A DNA stretch of 19,458 bases from JAAFGT01 sp041485165 (GCA_041485165.1 JBGPJC010000076.1:1-19458), one strand, 5' to 3'. Shown: positions 1 to 6,985, numbered from the stretch's first letter. Numbers and translations: made by a program. Notes: a model not told the origin generated them from the letters alone.

Positions 1-333
1 CAAGATGCATTCGCGCTTGCCAGGCGCGGCGGTGGTTCGCTGGCGGCTTCGGTGTTCAGCGCCGATACCGCCTATCTGGCCGAAGCCGCCGCGGCGCTAG
101 GCACCACGCATGGCCGCTTGTTGCTGGTCGATCCTTCCATCGGCGACAGCCATACGGGACACGGGATCGTTTTACCCTCGTGCATGCACGGCGGACCAGG
201 CCGCGCAGGAGGCGGAGAGGAACTCGCCGGGCTTCATGGGCTGTGGTTCTATCACCAGCGCGTGGCTTTGCAGGGGTCGGGAACAACACTCGCTGCAATC
301 GCCGCCACCGCAGCGAATCCATCTGTCGCTTAG
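1..333 (+). CDS. Aldehyde dehydrogenase, PaaZ/BoxD type, C-terminal part (5' end outside window)
   Basis: The reading frame is open from base 1 and ends at TAG 331-333, so this is the last 110 residues of a longer protein. The segment TGHG...MHGGPGRAGGGEELAGL followed by QR-x-A-x-QG closely matches the end of the aldehyde dehydrogenase domain of PaaZ (phenylacetate pathway) and of BoxD (3,4-dehydroadipyl-CoA semialdehyde dehydrogenase, benzoyl-CoA epoxide pathway). PaaZ continues into a MaoC-like hydratase domain. Here translation stops shortly after the dehydrogenase domain, which fits a stand-alone BoxD-like enzyme better. The catalytic Cys and the NAD-binding part would lie upstream and cannot be checked. 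A CoA thioesterase follows 29 bp later on the same strand, in keeping with an aromatic-acid or acyl-CoA catabolic cluster. The family is fairly sure; the exact pathway is inferred. Confidence 0.75.
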   Translation, partial: QDAFALARRGGGSLAASVFSADTAYLAEAAAALGTTHGRLLLVDPSIGDSHTGHGIVLPSCMHGGPGRAGGGEELAGLHGLWFYHQRVALQGSGTTLAAIAATAANPSVA

Positions 334-362
334 GTCGGCTCTTGAAGCCGCCGGAGGTAGGA

Positions 363-812
363 ATGTCAGAGTGGGTTCATACCTTCAAGGGTGCCGTCCT
401 GGCATCGGAATACGACTTCACCGCCCACATGAATTCCCAAATGTATGTTTCCCGGTTTGACCAGGCGACGTGGTTCCTGTTGCACGCCATCGGCCTGACG
501 CCGGCTTCCATCAAACAGCGCCATCTCCGCGTGGCCCTGGTCCGCCAGAATTATCAATTCCTGCAGGAGCTGCGCGGCGGCGAACTGGTTGAAATCAGGA
601 GCGGGTTTGTGGCCGTCGGTGAAAAATATTTCCGCTTCGTCCACCAGATGTATGACACGGTGACCGGACGTATGGTGGCCACCTGCGATTGCGTCGCCGT
701 GCAGGCCAGCCTGGAGACCGGGAAGAGCGTGGCGATGGAGCAATCATTGATCGAAGCGGCGAAACAGCATCTGGTCACCGCCAATGTTTTGTTGGAGCAG
801 AATTTTGGATGA
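363..812 (+). CDS. Hot-dog fold acyl-CoA thioesterase (4HBT/YbgC-like)
   Basis: A 149-residue protein, the usual length of single-domain 4HBT thioesterases, which hydrolyse acyl-CoA to free acid and CoA in the cytoplasm. Near the N-terminus it has D18-F-T-A-H22-M-N24...Y28...F32, the family pattern D-x-x-G-H-x-N-x-x-x-Y-x-x-x-F with Ala instead of Gly. Asp18 would be the catalytic acid. ATG 363 is chosen because a GGAGG lies at 353-357, five bases upstream; the frame is open further upstream but without family resemblance. It sits 29 bp behind the aldehyde dehydrogenase and is probably co-transcribed. The substrate is unknown; the neighbour suggests a ring-cleavage or dicarboxylyl-CoA product. 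It is the last gene before the tRNA-Ala remnant that marks the island edge. Confidence 0.8.
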   Translation: MSEWVHTFKGAVLASEYDFTAHMNSQMYVSRFDQATWFLLHAIGLTPASIKQRHLRVALVRQNYQFLQELRGGELVEIRSGFVAVGEKYFRFVHQMYDTVTGRMVATCDCVAVQASLETGKSVAMEQSLIEAAKQHLVTANVLLEQNFG

Positions 813-894
813 GCGCTTGGATCGCCAAGCCAACCCCAAGATCTCTACCTCTGGGAAACGTCGCACGCGACCATCTGCGTGCCGATTGATCCTG

Positions 895-954
895 CAGCGG
901 AGAATTTGGTGGACGTGGCCGGGATCGAACCGGCGACCCCCTGCTTGCAAAGCA
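895..954 (-). repeat. Displaced tRNA-Ala 3' half (left att-like repeat)
   Basis: Read on the minus strand, 954 to 907 gives half of the anticodon stem and loop with TGC, the variable region, T-arm, acceptor 3' strand and CCA of tRNA-Ala. It breaks off inside the anticodon stem, so no D-arm or 5' acceptor strand follows. It is identical over 48 bases to the functional copy at 5395-5442. The weaker match extends beyond the CCA to 895. It cannot fold as a tRNA and is best read as an attachment-site remnant. Confidence 0.75.
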
Positions 955-1108
955 CGAAACTCTGCTCCAATAACTTTAACGCGCATTTTAACTGCTAATG
1001 TTTTCAACAAATCGGGGAATCTGCTCTTCGCTCCAAGCTAACCCCAATGGACAGAAAACGTTTGATTCGTACACGCTTCGTACACAGCTGCGCTCCTGCT
1101 TTTTCGGG

Positions 1109-1145
1109 AAACTGACTGGTGTGAGGCCTTAGAGTGAGTCAGTTT
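1109..1145. repeat. Inverted repeat, 9-bp arms
   Basis: AAACTGACT at 1109-1117 is perfectly complementary to AGTCAGTTT at 1137-1145, with 19 bases between. No gene ends next to it and no T-run follows, so it is unlikely to be a terminator. A protein-binding dyad near the island end is possible but unproven. Confidence 0.3.
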
Positions 1146-1249
1146 TAGTAGACACTCATGGCAGATCCCGGTGAGTCAACACACGTAAGCGAGAGAGCAG
1201 TAGAGTCAACGAAAGCTATTCTTGCGAAACGAGCCAACGGAGCTAGCTG

Positions 1250-1302
1250 AAGCGTGTCACTGCCAACACACGGTCGTGGGTTCGAATCCCATCGGGGGCC
1301 AC
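1250..1302 (+). repeat. tRNA 3'-half-like remnant
   Basis: A canonical T-arm is visible: stem GTGGG 1276-1280, loop TTCGAAT 1281-1287, stem CCCAT 1288-1292. It is followed by CGGGGGC, which looks like the 3' acceptor strand. Upstream, a GTGT/ACAC stem encloses a loop that is too long for an anticodon arm. No matching 5' acceptor strand or D-arm is present, so this is a fragment, not a working tRNA. It is on the strand opposite to the tRNA-Ala remnant. Confidence 0.45.
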
Positions 1303-1391
1303 TTCCACAGAGATCGCTTCGGTCGAGGTCGCTCTGCCGCTGAGCGGCATCGGGATTTCGCCTGCGGGATCACGCCCGCAAAACGGCTCAA

Positions 1392-1415
1392 GTTCGAATC
1401 CCTACGGGCTCGCCA
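1392..1415 (+). repeat. Second tRNA 3'-end-like remnant with CCA
   Basis: GTTCGAATCCC followed by TACGGGCTCGCCA has the T-loop, the 3' side of the T-stem, a seven-base acceptor strand (CGGGCTC), discriminator G and an encoded CCA. The 5' side of the T-stem does not pair (AACTC-like bases instead of TAGGG), so the tRNA identity begins at the T-loop. G73 would suit a serine tRNA, but this is a guess. Breakpoints at the T-loop are typical of integrase attachment cores. Confidence 0.45.
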
Positions 1416-1586
1416 AATCCTTCCTCCCAGTCGACCTATTCTCCGCCTACTTTTGCTGCTCCTGTATTATTATGGGGCATCACTCGATGCGCGTAGTTGG
1501 GCCAGGTTTGAAGAACGACTAAACATCTCAGGGAGAGATTGCGGTCAAGAGTGAAAACGTAATTTCCCGTCTTGCGAGGACAAACC

Positions 1587-2927
1587 GTGAAAAAGTTCTT
1601 TTTGTCTGCTCTGGGGATGCTTGCATTTGCTCTTTGCTTTTCGCCGACATCGAAAGTTGCCGCGCAGACACCGCAGACACCCGCACCTGCGTCGGCTGAA
1701 GATGTCGCTCGTCTTTCGGCAGATTGCGACCAGAAGAAGTACGAGAGTTGCACCGCCTTGGGACAGATTTACATGTATGGTGCGGGGGTCGCCAAAGATT
1801 ATGCGCGCGCAACAGGGCTCTTCCAGCGAGCGTGTGACGGTGGGTATGTGGATGGCTGCACTAAATTGGGGAATGCATACTGGGGTAGCGGAGTCTTTAA
1901 GGACAAATACCTCGCGACAGATCTGTACCAGAAGACCTGTAACGCCGGAAATGCGGAAGGCTGTTTCGGTTTGGGCTTGAGTTATCGAGAAGGATACGGC
2001 GTCTTGAAGAATTTCGCCGCCGCCGCTCAATCCTTCCGCAAGGCGTGCAAGGGTGGTTTTGCCATCGGCTGTTCCACATTGGCTGGTTGGATAGTTCTCG
2101 ACTCCAGCCAATCCTCTAGCGACATAAGCGAGGCGATCGAGCTTTATAAACGGGCATGCGATCTGCAACTCAAGTCGGCCTGCGAAGCCTGGCAGCCGCT
2201 GATGAAGACACTGGTCGAAATGAAGGCTGAGTTTGTCCGAGTCAACTCTGAGTGCGAGCAAAAGAATTTCAATAGTTGCAACCGCCTGGGACAGATGTAC
2301 AGCAGCGGCTTTGGTGTTCCCAAAGACGCGAAGAGTGCGGTGGCCGCCTACCAAAAATCATGCGATGGGGGCGTTACATTCGCCTGTGATTACTTGGCTG
2401 GCGCATATGAATACGGCGACGGCGTTGCCAAGGACGAAGCCAAAGCTGAGTCCATCTACAGAAAGACATGTGATTCGGGGAGGTATAGTGCTTGCACCCA
2501 CGTGGAAGGCTTAGCGCAAAAATACGATACGGATTATGGGAGTTCACGGGCCCACGCGGTGGAACTCTACCAGCAGGCTTGTGACCACGGCTCACGCACG
2601 AGTTGCAACAGGCTAATGAAGCTGGGCGCTCTTCCCACCTCAGGAAGATATCCCCTGGCAATTGTCGAGGCGGCCCGTACATGCAATCAGGGCGGCACCG
2701 GCCGAATAGGGTTCAACGCTCAATTGAACTGCGAAGCGGTCGCGGCCTTCACCCGTCTCCAGGAACTTTGCTTCAGCGGTAATGCGCAGGCATGCGCCGG
2801 CATTGCAAACAACGCAGCAAGGGACAAGGATTACAAGGCGGCGGCAACATACTATGCGTGGGCTTGCGGCCGAGGGGACAAGAAATCCTGCGGCCGCGCG
2901 GAAGACAGCAAGAAGAAAATTCAGTAG
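1587..2927 (+). CDS. Secreted cysteine-rich Sel1-repeat protein (Hcp/SLR type)
   Basis: A 446-residue protein starting at GTG 1587, with GAGGA at 1576-1580 six bases upstream; a TTG 15 bases earlier is in frame but has no such site. Residues 1-26 form a signal peptide (MKKFF, hydrophobic core, V-A-A before Gln27), so it should act outside the cytoplasm. The rest is Sel1-like alpha/alpha repeats with motifs such as LGQIYMYGAGVAKD and ACDGG. Eleven cysteine pairs occur at exact C-x7-C spacing: 47/55, 83/91, 118/126, 154/162, 191/199, 223/231, 259/267, 295/303, 332/340, 395/403 and 427/435. This is the pattern of Helicobacter cysteine-rich proteins, in which each repeat is closed by a disulfide. 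Residues about 44-130 and 220-306 resemble each other, suggesting an internal duplication. Base composition is AT-richer than the housekeeping genes. Function unknown; Sel1 proteins usually bind other proteins. Confidence 0.85.
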   Translation: MKKFFLSALGMLAFALCFSPTSKVAAQTPQTPAPASAEDVARLSADCDQKKYESCTALGQIYMYGAGVAKDYARATGLFQRACDGGYVDGCTKLGNAYWGSGVFKDKYLATDLYQKTCNAGNAEGCFGLGLSYREGYGVLKNFAAAAQSFRKACKGGFAIGCSTLAGWIVLDSSQSSSDISEAIELYKRACDLQLKSACEAWQPLMKTLVEMKAEFVRVNSECEQKNFNSCNRLGQMYSSGFGVPKDAKSAVAAYQKSCDGGVTFACDYLAGAYEYGDGVAKDEAKAESIYRKTCDSGRYSACTHVEGLAQKYDTDYGSSRAHAVELYQQACDHGSRTSCNRLMKLGALPTSGRYPLAIVEAARTCNQGGTGRIGFNAQLNCEAVAAFTRLQELCFSGNAQACAGIANNAARDKDYKAAATYYAWACGRGDKKSCGRAEDSKKKIQ

Positions 2928-2930
2928 AGT

Positions 2931-4832
2931 TCACCGCAGGCCAGCCTGGTGGAGCAGTTGCTGCGCGTTCAAATTGCCGTGTGCTGCCGCGCGCTCCAGC
3001 CAGCGTCGTCCCTCCATGGCATCCAAGGGAACATATCTGCCCAGCAGATAAAGCTGCCCGAGGTTTAACTCGGCATAGTGATAGCCGAGTTCCGCCGACT
3101 GCCTCAGCAACTCGAGTCCCTTGCGGGAATCCTGAGGTCCAAGAAGTCCTCTCTCGAGGCGAATCGCAGCCACGTAAAGGCAAGCAGCCTCGTTCTCGGA
3201 GATTCCGTCCTGCATCGGCTTGGTCAGATCCGCATTGTCCATGCGGAGCCCGCCGCGGCCAAGCATGGAGAGTTCACAAAGCATGCCCATCGCTGCCGGA
3301 TTGCCCTGGAGGACCGCTTGCCTGAAGCGCCGGATCGCCTCACTGTCGTTGATGGGGATGTCGCCTGCTCCCAGTTGCAACAGACCAAGGAGATACTGGG
3401 CCAGAGCTTTTCCCTGGTCTGCCGATTCAGTGAGCCATCGAAGAGCTAGACTGTCGTCGCGGGGGACGCCCCTTCCCAGGAGATAGGCGGCGCCCAGATT
3501 TAACTTTCCGGCAGGATCACCTTGTGCTGCGGCCCTCTTAAAGTATTCCGCTGCCCGCTCAATATTGTTCAGAGTGCTGCCATCCTCGCTGTAGAGAATT
3601 CCGATGGCGTTGAGCGCGCCGGGTTCCGCGTCCTTGGCCGCCTTCTCGAACCATTGCATGGCGCGAGCGCGATCCGGCGGCGTGCCCAAACCAAAAGCGT
3701 AAACCTCCCCCAACCGCAGGCGGGCCATAGGAAGCTCTTGATCCGCGGCCATCTGGAGCCACGGAATCGCGGCGGTTAAATCCTTGGGGACTCCCACTCC
3801 CGCCTGAAGGCATGTTGCGTAGAGGTATTGGCTCAAAGCGTGACCTGACTTGGCGGCGCGTTGCAACGCCCCTGCAGCTCGCGGGGGGTCTGCGGTCACA
3901 CCCGCGCGGCCGGTGAGAAGAATGAACCCCACCTCGAAGCCGGCGCGCGGCAGGGTTTGCTCGGCCATGACTGCGTAACGGAGGGCTTTAACAAAATCCG
4001 GAGCGGCGCCACCGTATCCCTGCATAAAGCCTTGGGACACTCGCAACTGGGCGTACGCCTGACCTTCATCGGCCGACTTTGCAAATAGCCGCATCGCCTG
4101 TTCTTCGTTGAGCTGGACACCGATACCCGCAAAGTAGAATTCTCCAAGCAGGGATTGCGCCACGCGGTTGTTCTTTGCCGCCGCACGTGACATCCACTCG
4201 AAGGCCTTTTTGTCGTTCTGTTCGACAGCGTCGCCCTTCAGGTAGGCGACGCCCAGAAGAAGCGCTGCATCAGGATCGCCCGACTGAGCAGCCTCCCGGG
4301 AGAGCGCCACGGCCTTCTGCGCATCCCGAGTGCGGCCCTCACCCAGAAAATATTTCCAGGCCTCCACTACCTGAAGCTGTTCCTTCCTAATGCGTGACGA
4401 AATGGCTGGTGCGCTGGCGGCAGGGTCCCTCTGGGCCCTTTCGGTTGGGCCCAGCTCACCGACGCTGGCAAGAATCTCCTCGGAAAGGGCCAGGCCGGAC
4501 TTTCTCACCGTGAAGCTTCTTGAACCGTAGGTCCGGGGCGTGCCCGGCGACTCGCGGCTAGCACTTGGAGCGTAGGGCCTGGAATAGCTGGGCTGCCGGT
4601 ACCAACTCTGTTCCACCCTTGTAAGGGTGGGGGCAACGATGTTTCTCGTGAAGACTGCCGCATTCCGTTGTGAGAAACTCTGCTGAGCGAAAACCCGGTT
4701 CTGGTCGAATGCTGCTTGTTGCGCCCGGCTGTTGGCGTTCTGCGCCGCGGCCGAATCAGCGCATAGGAAGCAGAGCTGTGCCAAAGCGAAGCACCGCGCT
4801 ATGGTCTTCTGAGTCTTGCTGGTCGGAACCAT
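2931..4832 (-). CDS. Secreted Sel1-repeat (TPR-like) protein
   Basis: A 633-residue protein. The start at 4832 is chosen because the next residues form a plausible signal peptide (MVPTSKTQKT, hydrophobic segment, SAAA before Gln31); the frame is open upstream to 5093, but that extension is basic and unlike a protein. Residues 31-150 are Gln/Ser/Pro/Arg-rich and probably disordered. From about 155 to the end run many 36-residue Sel1 repeats (LLLGVAYLKG, LGEFYFAGIGV, LNLGAAYLLGRGV, LNLGQLYLLGRYV). Cysteines are few, unlike the neighbour. It converges on the plus-strand Sel1 gene, with only three bases between the two stops. A perfect TTGACA lies at 4863-4868 on the minus strand but the matching -10 is poor. 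Likely a scaffold or adaptor outside the cytoplasm; no enzymatic domain is seen. Bases 4833-5110 show no gene. Confidence 0.8.
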   Translation of the reverse strand: MVPTSKTQKTIARCFALAQLCFLCADSAAAQNANSRAQQAAFDQNRVFAQQSFSQRNAAVFTRNIVAPTLTRVEQSWYRQPSYSRPYAPSASRESPGTPRTYGSRSFTVRKSGLALSEEILASVGELGPTERAQRDPAASAPAISSRIRKEQLQVVEAWKYFLGEGRTRDAQKAVALSREAAQSGDPDAALLLGVAYLKGDAVEQNDKKAFEWMSRAAAKNNRVAQSLLGEFYFAGIGVQLNEEQAMRLFAKSADEGQAYAQLRVSQGFMQGYGGAAPDFVKALRYAVMAEQTLPRAGFEVGFILLTGRAGVTADPPRAAGALQRAAKSGHALSQYLYATCLQAGVGVPKDLTAAIPWLQMAADQELPMARLRLGEVYAFGLGTPPDRARAMQWFEKAAKDAEPGALNAIGILYSEDGSTLNNIERAAEYFKRAAAQGDPAGKLNLGAAYLLGRGVPRDDSLALRWLTESADQGKALAQYLLGLLQLGAGDIPINDSEAIRRFRQAVLQGNPAAMGMLCELSMLGRGGLRMDNADLTKPMQDGISENEAACLYVAAIRLERGLLGPQDSRKGLELLRQSAELGYHYAELNLGQLYLLGRYVPLDAMEGRRWLERAAAHGNLNAQQLLHQAGLR

Positions 4833-5110
4833 CCCCCAGAGTTTCGGCTCAGCGACGGAGGCTGTCAAGACATCGGGAGTCGAATCTCTCCGCGCCAGCT
4901 TTCCAATCTCCCCTGTTCTTCTACGCCTGGTGATGCGCCGCGGCGATCGTTTGCGCTTCGAGAGCTTGAATGAATTGATTGGAGCTTGAGACCCAACCGA
5001 ACAGCGCTTCCATGACCAAGAAAGATGCTTCGTGATTTCTTCACGGCAACTCGTTTCCGGTGGGCTCTCCCGTGCAATCTGCCAGCAGCACACACGAATA
5101 ATCTCCGAAC

Positions 5111-5308
5111 ATGGCGTCCCTAGCCGACGAGTGGGTAACCCAGATGCTTCGCCAGAGCGACGCGCAAGTCTTCAAGAAGTATTCGCAGATGAAGTTGCAG
5201 GTGAAGCGCGAGGCCCTGGTAAAGCTCAATCGTCGAGCTAACGAAATGGCACAGGTAGCCCCTAATGCTCTGATGACAGCTCCAATGTGCACAGTCGTCC
5301 CGCAATAA
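5111..5308 (+). pseudogene. Probable C-terminal stub of a tyrosine recombinase/integrase
   Basis: This 65-codon frame has an in-frame TAA at 5099-5101 just upstream, so it is either a tiny gene or the broken end of a larger one. The segment WVTQMLRQSDAQVFKKYSQMK resembles the last conserved box of tyrosine recombinases (LGH-S-x-x-x-T-x-x-Y-x-H), with Tyr33 placed where the nucleophile would be, followed by a basic helical tail (REALVKLNRRANE). The position supports this: integrases of tRNA-borne islands usually lie directly beside the restored tRNA, and this stub ends 86 bp from tRNA-Ala. The Arg/His residues that should precede it are absent, so it cannot be active. The match is from memory of the motif and is moderate. 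Confidence 0.5.
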
Positions 5309-5382
5309 TGCGTTTGTGCACAGTTCGTGCGCGAAAAACCCGTGGATCGATGCAGAGGTGAACTTGACAAGTACTTTGCAAT

Positions 5383-5442
5383 CAGCGAAGAAGGTGGTGG
5401 ACGTGGCCGGGATCGAACCGGCGACCCCCTGCTTGCAAAGCA
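5383..5442 (-). repeat. Right att-like repeat overlapping tRNA-Ala 3' half
   Basis: Bases 5395-5442 are identical to 907-954. The adjoining 5383-5394 is similar to 895-906 with three mismatches. The copy includes the CCA end, acceptor 3' strand, T-arm and anticodon loop of the intact tRNA. Confidence 0.7.
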
Positions 5443-5470
5443 GATGCTCTCCCAGCTGAGCTACACGCCC
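5395..5470 (-). tRNA. tRNA-Ala(TGC)
   Basis: On the minus strand from 5470 the sequence folds as a full cloverleaf of 76 bases including an encoded CCA (5395-5397). The acceptor strands GGGCGTG and CACGTCC pair with a G3-U70 wobble, the identity element of alanine tRNAs. The D-arm is TAGCTCAGCTGGGAGAGCA. The anticodon loop is TTTGCAA with anticodon TGC, and the T-arm is GCCGG-TTCGATC-CCGGC. It is the intact partner of the 48-base fragment at 907-954. It is followed upstream (to the right) by the VapBC-like pair. Confidence 0.97.
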
Positions 5471-5569
5471 ACAGTCGGAGTCACTTTTATTCTAAAGCAT
5501 ATCCAGCCGTTCCGAAAACCGAATCCCCCTCTTTCAGTGGTTACTGGGTCAGACATGCGGATCGCGCCA

Positions 5570-5995
5570 TCAAAGAACGAGCACATCGGCGCCACGCGAG
5601 TCTAGGGCGCGGTCGAAAGTCACCAGTTTTAGATTCGCGACTGAGGCGAAGGCAAGAAGATAGGCATCTGCCCACACTTTGGGCGAGTGGCTGGAAAGGC
5701 GGGAATATTTGCGGAATTCCTTTTCCAGACCATCCGGTTCGGGAAGAAATGCAATGCGGCTATCCGCCCGGATCTTGTCCCAAAGGGCCCAGGCTTCGGA
5801 CATGTTCCTCACATCCTTGCCCATGATCGACTCGGTGGTGACCAGCCGCAGAACCGTGACCTGCGTGAAGCGGCAGTAGAAAAATTGTTCATCACCGGAT
5901 CGCTCGAACCACGCCCGGGCCTGTTCCGAATGCACGTGCCGGCTCCACAGCAAAGCGAGCCAGACGTTGGCATCAAGGAAATTCAACGTGTTCAT
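5570..5995 (-). CDS. VapC-like PIN-domain ribonuclease toxin
   Basis: A 141-residue PIN-domain protein, the usual VapC length. PIN toxins are Mg-dependent RNases that cut specific RNAs when not held by their antitoxin. Visible motifs are FLDANVWLAL with Asp8 at the N-terminus, a central Thr-Glu (54-55), WADAYLLAFA with Asp110, and LVTFDRAL with Asp128; these acidic residues would make the metal site. ATG 5995 is preferred; a GTG four codons upstream (6007) is possible. The start overlaps the antitoxin stop by 23 bases, the usual translationally coupled arrangement. It lies just on the chromosomal side of tRNA-Ala, outside the inferred island. Confidence 0.88.
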   Translation of the reverse strand: MNTLNFLDANVWLALLWSRHVHSEQARAWFERSGDEQFFYCRFTQVTVLRLVTTESIMGKDVRNMSEAWALWDKIRADSRIAFLPEPDGLEKEFRKYSRLSSHSPKVWADAYLLAFASVANLKLVTFDRALDSRGADVLVL

Positions 5996-6215
5996 AGATA
6001 TCTTCACTGGTCAGATCTACCCGGGGTCCTTTGGAGACAATGAGGGGAAAGCGCACTCTCTTGGGACGCGGGCGCTTGCCCTCCAGGAGAGAGCGTCTGG
6101 CGCCCGCGAGGATGAGATCGCGGACCGAGCGGCCTTGCGCTGCGGCCTGCACTTTCAACCTGCGGTAGAGAGAGACCGGAATGTCCACGGTGGTACGAAC
6201 GGCCTCTTGCTTCAT
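5973..6215 (-). CDS. VapB-like ribbon-helix-helix antitoxin
   Basis: An 80-residue protein directly upstream of and overlapping the PIN toxin. The N-terminal half (VRTTVDIPVSLYRRLKVQAAA, then GRSVRDLIL) has the beta-strand/helix/helix layout of ribbon-helix-helix DNA-binding antitoxins, which dimerise, repress their own operon and use the C-terminal tail to block the toxin. ATG 6215 is chosen because it begins exactly at this domain and has a run of G just before it; the open frame extends upstream without family features. The C-terminal half is basic and then acidic, as expected for a toxin-binding tail. Self-regulation is inferred from the family. Confidence 0.82.
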   Translation of the reverse strand: MKQEAVRTTVDIPVSLYRRLKVQAAAQGRSVRDLILAGARRSLLEGKRPRPKRVRFPLIVSKGPRVDLTSEDIYEHVEFP

Positions 6216-6391
6216 CCCCGAAGTATTGCACACATGCCATAAATATGGAACAGAAGATTTCTCCGCCATTTCTCCACTAGCAGTACCGCCGGATCTGATT
6301 TCAGCCACGAAGAAATCACAATTGGTTTGACGGATTCATTTTCTGTGATATCGATAGGCATCTTTTGCACGGTGCCGCCGGAGGACGATCC

Positions 6392-6919
6392 ATGCCGCCT
6401 CGCAAAGCTCCGCGCCTGCCGCCCCCTGAACCCGCCGCCAGCCGCCCGCACATGCCCGGCTATGGCCTGAAGGATGCCAACAGTGGCGGGGGCCTCCTGC
6501 CCTGGCGTTGGGCGCGTGAGCGCCTTACAAAATCGCACAACTATTTCCTGGCCACCACGCGGCCCGACGGCCGGCCCCACATCATGATTGTCTGGGGCCT
6601 GTGGTTCCATGAGGCGTTCTGCTTCAGCACTGGCCGGGATTCCCGCAAGGCGCGCAACCTCGCCGCCAATCCTCATTGTGTCGTCAGTACCGAAAATGCC
6701 GCCGAAGCTGTGATTCTAGAGGGCGTCGCCGAAGAACTGCCCGTTCTCCGCGATCCAGCCCTGCTCAAAAGCTATATCCTGGCTTACAAGAAGAAATACG
6801 ATTACCAAATGGATGGCAGCGAGGGAAACTTCTACGCCGTCCGCCCTCGCGTGGTCTTCGGTCTCCTGGAAAAGGATTTCCTCGGTGCCACCACCCGCTG
6901 GCTTTTTCCCAAGGGCTAG
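6392..6919 (+). CDS. Pyridoxamine 5'-phosphate oxidase-like (PPOX) flavin/F420-type protein
   Basis: A 175-residue protein with a Pro/Arg-rich N-terminus (1-25), then the split beta-barrel signature of the PPOX superfamily: NYFLATTRPDGRPHIMIVWGLWF, then FSTGRDSRKARNLAANPHCVVST, and a C-terminal YAVRPRVVFGLLEKDF. Members bind FMN, F420 or heme and perform redox or binding roles; the substrate cannot be told. ATG 6392 has a GGAGGA at 6380-6385, six bases upstream. It is divergent from the VapBC pair, and a gap of 176 bases (6216-6391) without a visible gene separates them. It is not obviously linked to the ribosomal genes that follow. Confidence 0.8.
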   Translation: MPPRKAPRLPPPEPAASRPHMPGYGLKDANSGGGLLPWRWARERLTKSHNYFLATTRPDGRPHIMIVWGLWFHEAFCFSTGRDSRKARNLAANPHCVVSTENAAEAVILEGVAEELPVLRDPALLKSYILAYKKKYDYQMDGSEGNFYAVRPRVVFGLLEKDFLGATTRWLFPKG

Positions 6920-6985
6920 GGCGTCTCGGCAGGTTCGTCGTGTGCGTTTCATTCAAATTGACCACTACCAAACCCCCGCAAATCG

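Larger units (their letters stand above)
955..1586. other. Gene-free region with tRNA-like scraps
   Basis: I find no convincing protein gene in these 632 bases. Open frames here are short and show no family signature. The stretch holds a 9-base inverted repeat (1109-1117 and 1137-1145, AAACTGACT and its complement), a tandem pair of TTCGTACAC 11 bases apart around 1066-1085, and two tRNA 3'-end-like sequences described separately. The composition suggests layered insertion debris at the island's distal end. Confidence 0.5.
895..5442. mobile_element. Putative decayed integrative island at tRNA-Ala
   Basis: The 48 bases at 907-954 are identical to 5395-5442, the 3' half of the intact minus-strand tRNA-Ala(TGC). 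Just outside the tRNA 3' end another 16 bases (895-910 against 5383-5398, partly overlapping the CCA) match at 13 positions. The two copies are direct repeats 4488 bp apart. This is the expected footprint of tyrosine-recombinase integration into a tRNA 3' end: the element restores an intact tRNA at one end and leaves the displaced 3' half at the other. The interior is AT-richer than the flanking genes, holds two accessory Sel1 proteins, and has an integrase-like stub 86 bp from the tRNA. No complete integrase is present, so the element appears immobile. A tRNA duplication and decay without integration is the main alternative. Confidence 0.6.

Noticed and set aside
1066..1085. Tandem TTCGTACAC pair as a recombinase arm site or repeat array
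   Set aside because: Only two copies are present and nothing ties them to a recombinase; too little to call.
1021..1305. Possible tmRNA (ssrA) because of its TTCGAATCCC T-arm
   Set aside because: No 5' acceptor partner, no resume-codon region with a tag ending in AA, and no tmRNA-like 3' end with CCA.
5327..5605. Plus-strand frame across tRNA-Ala containing GRDRTGDP
   Set aside because: This is the familiar spurious translation of the complement of a tRNA, not a protein.
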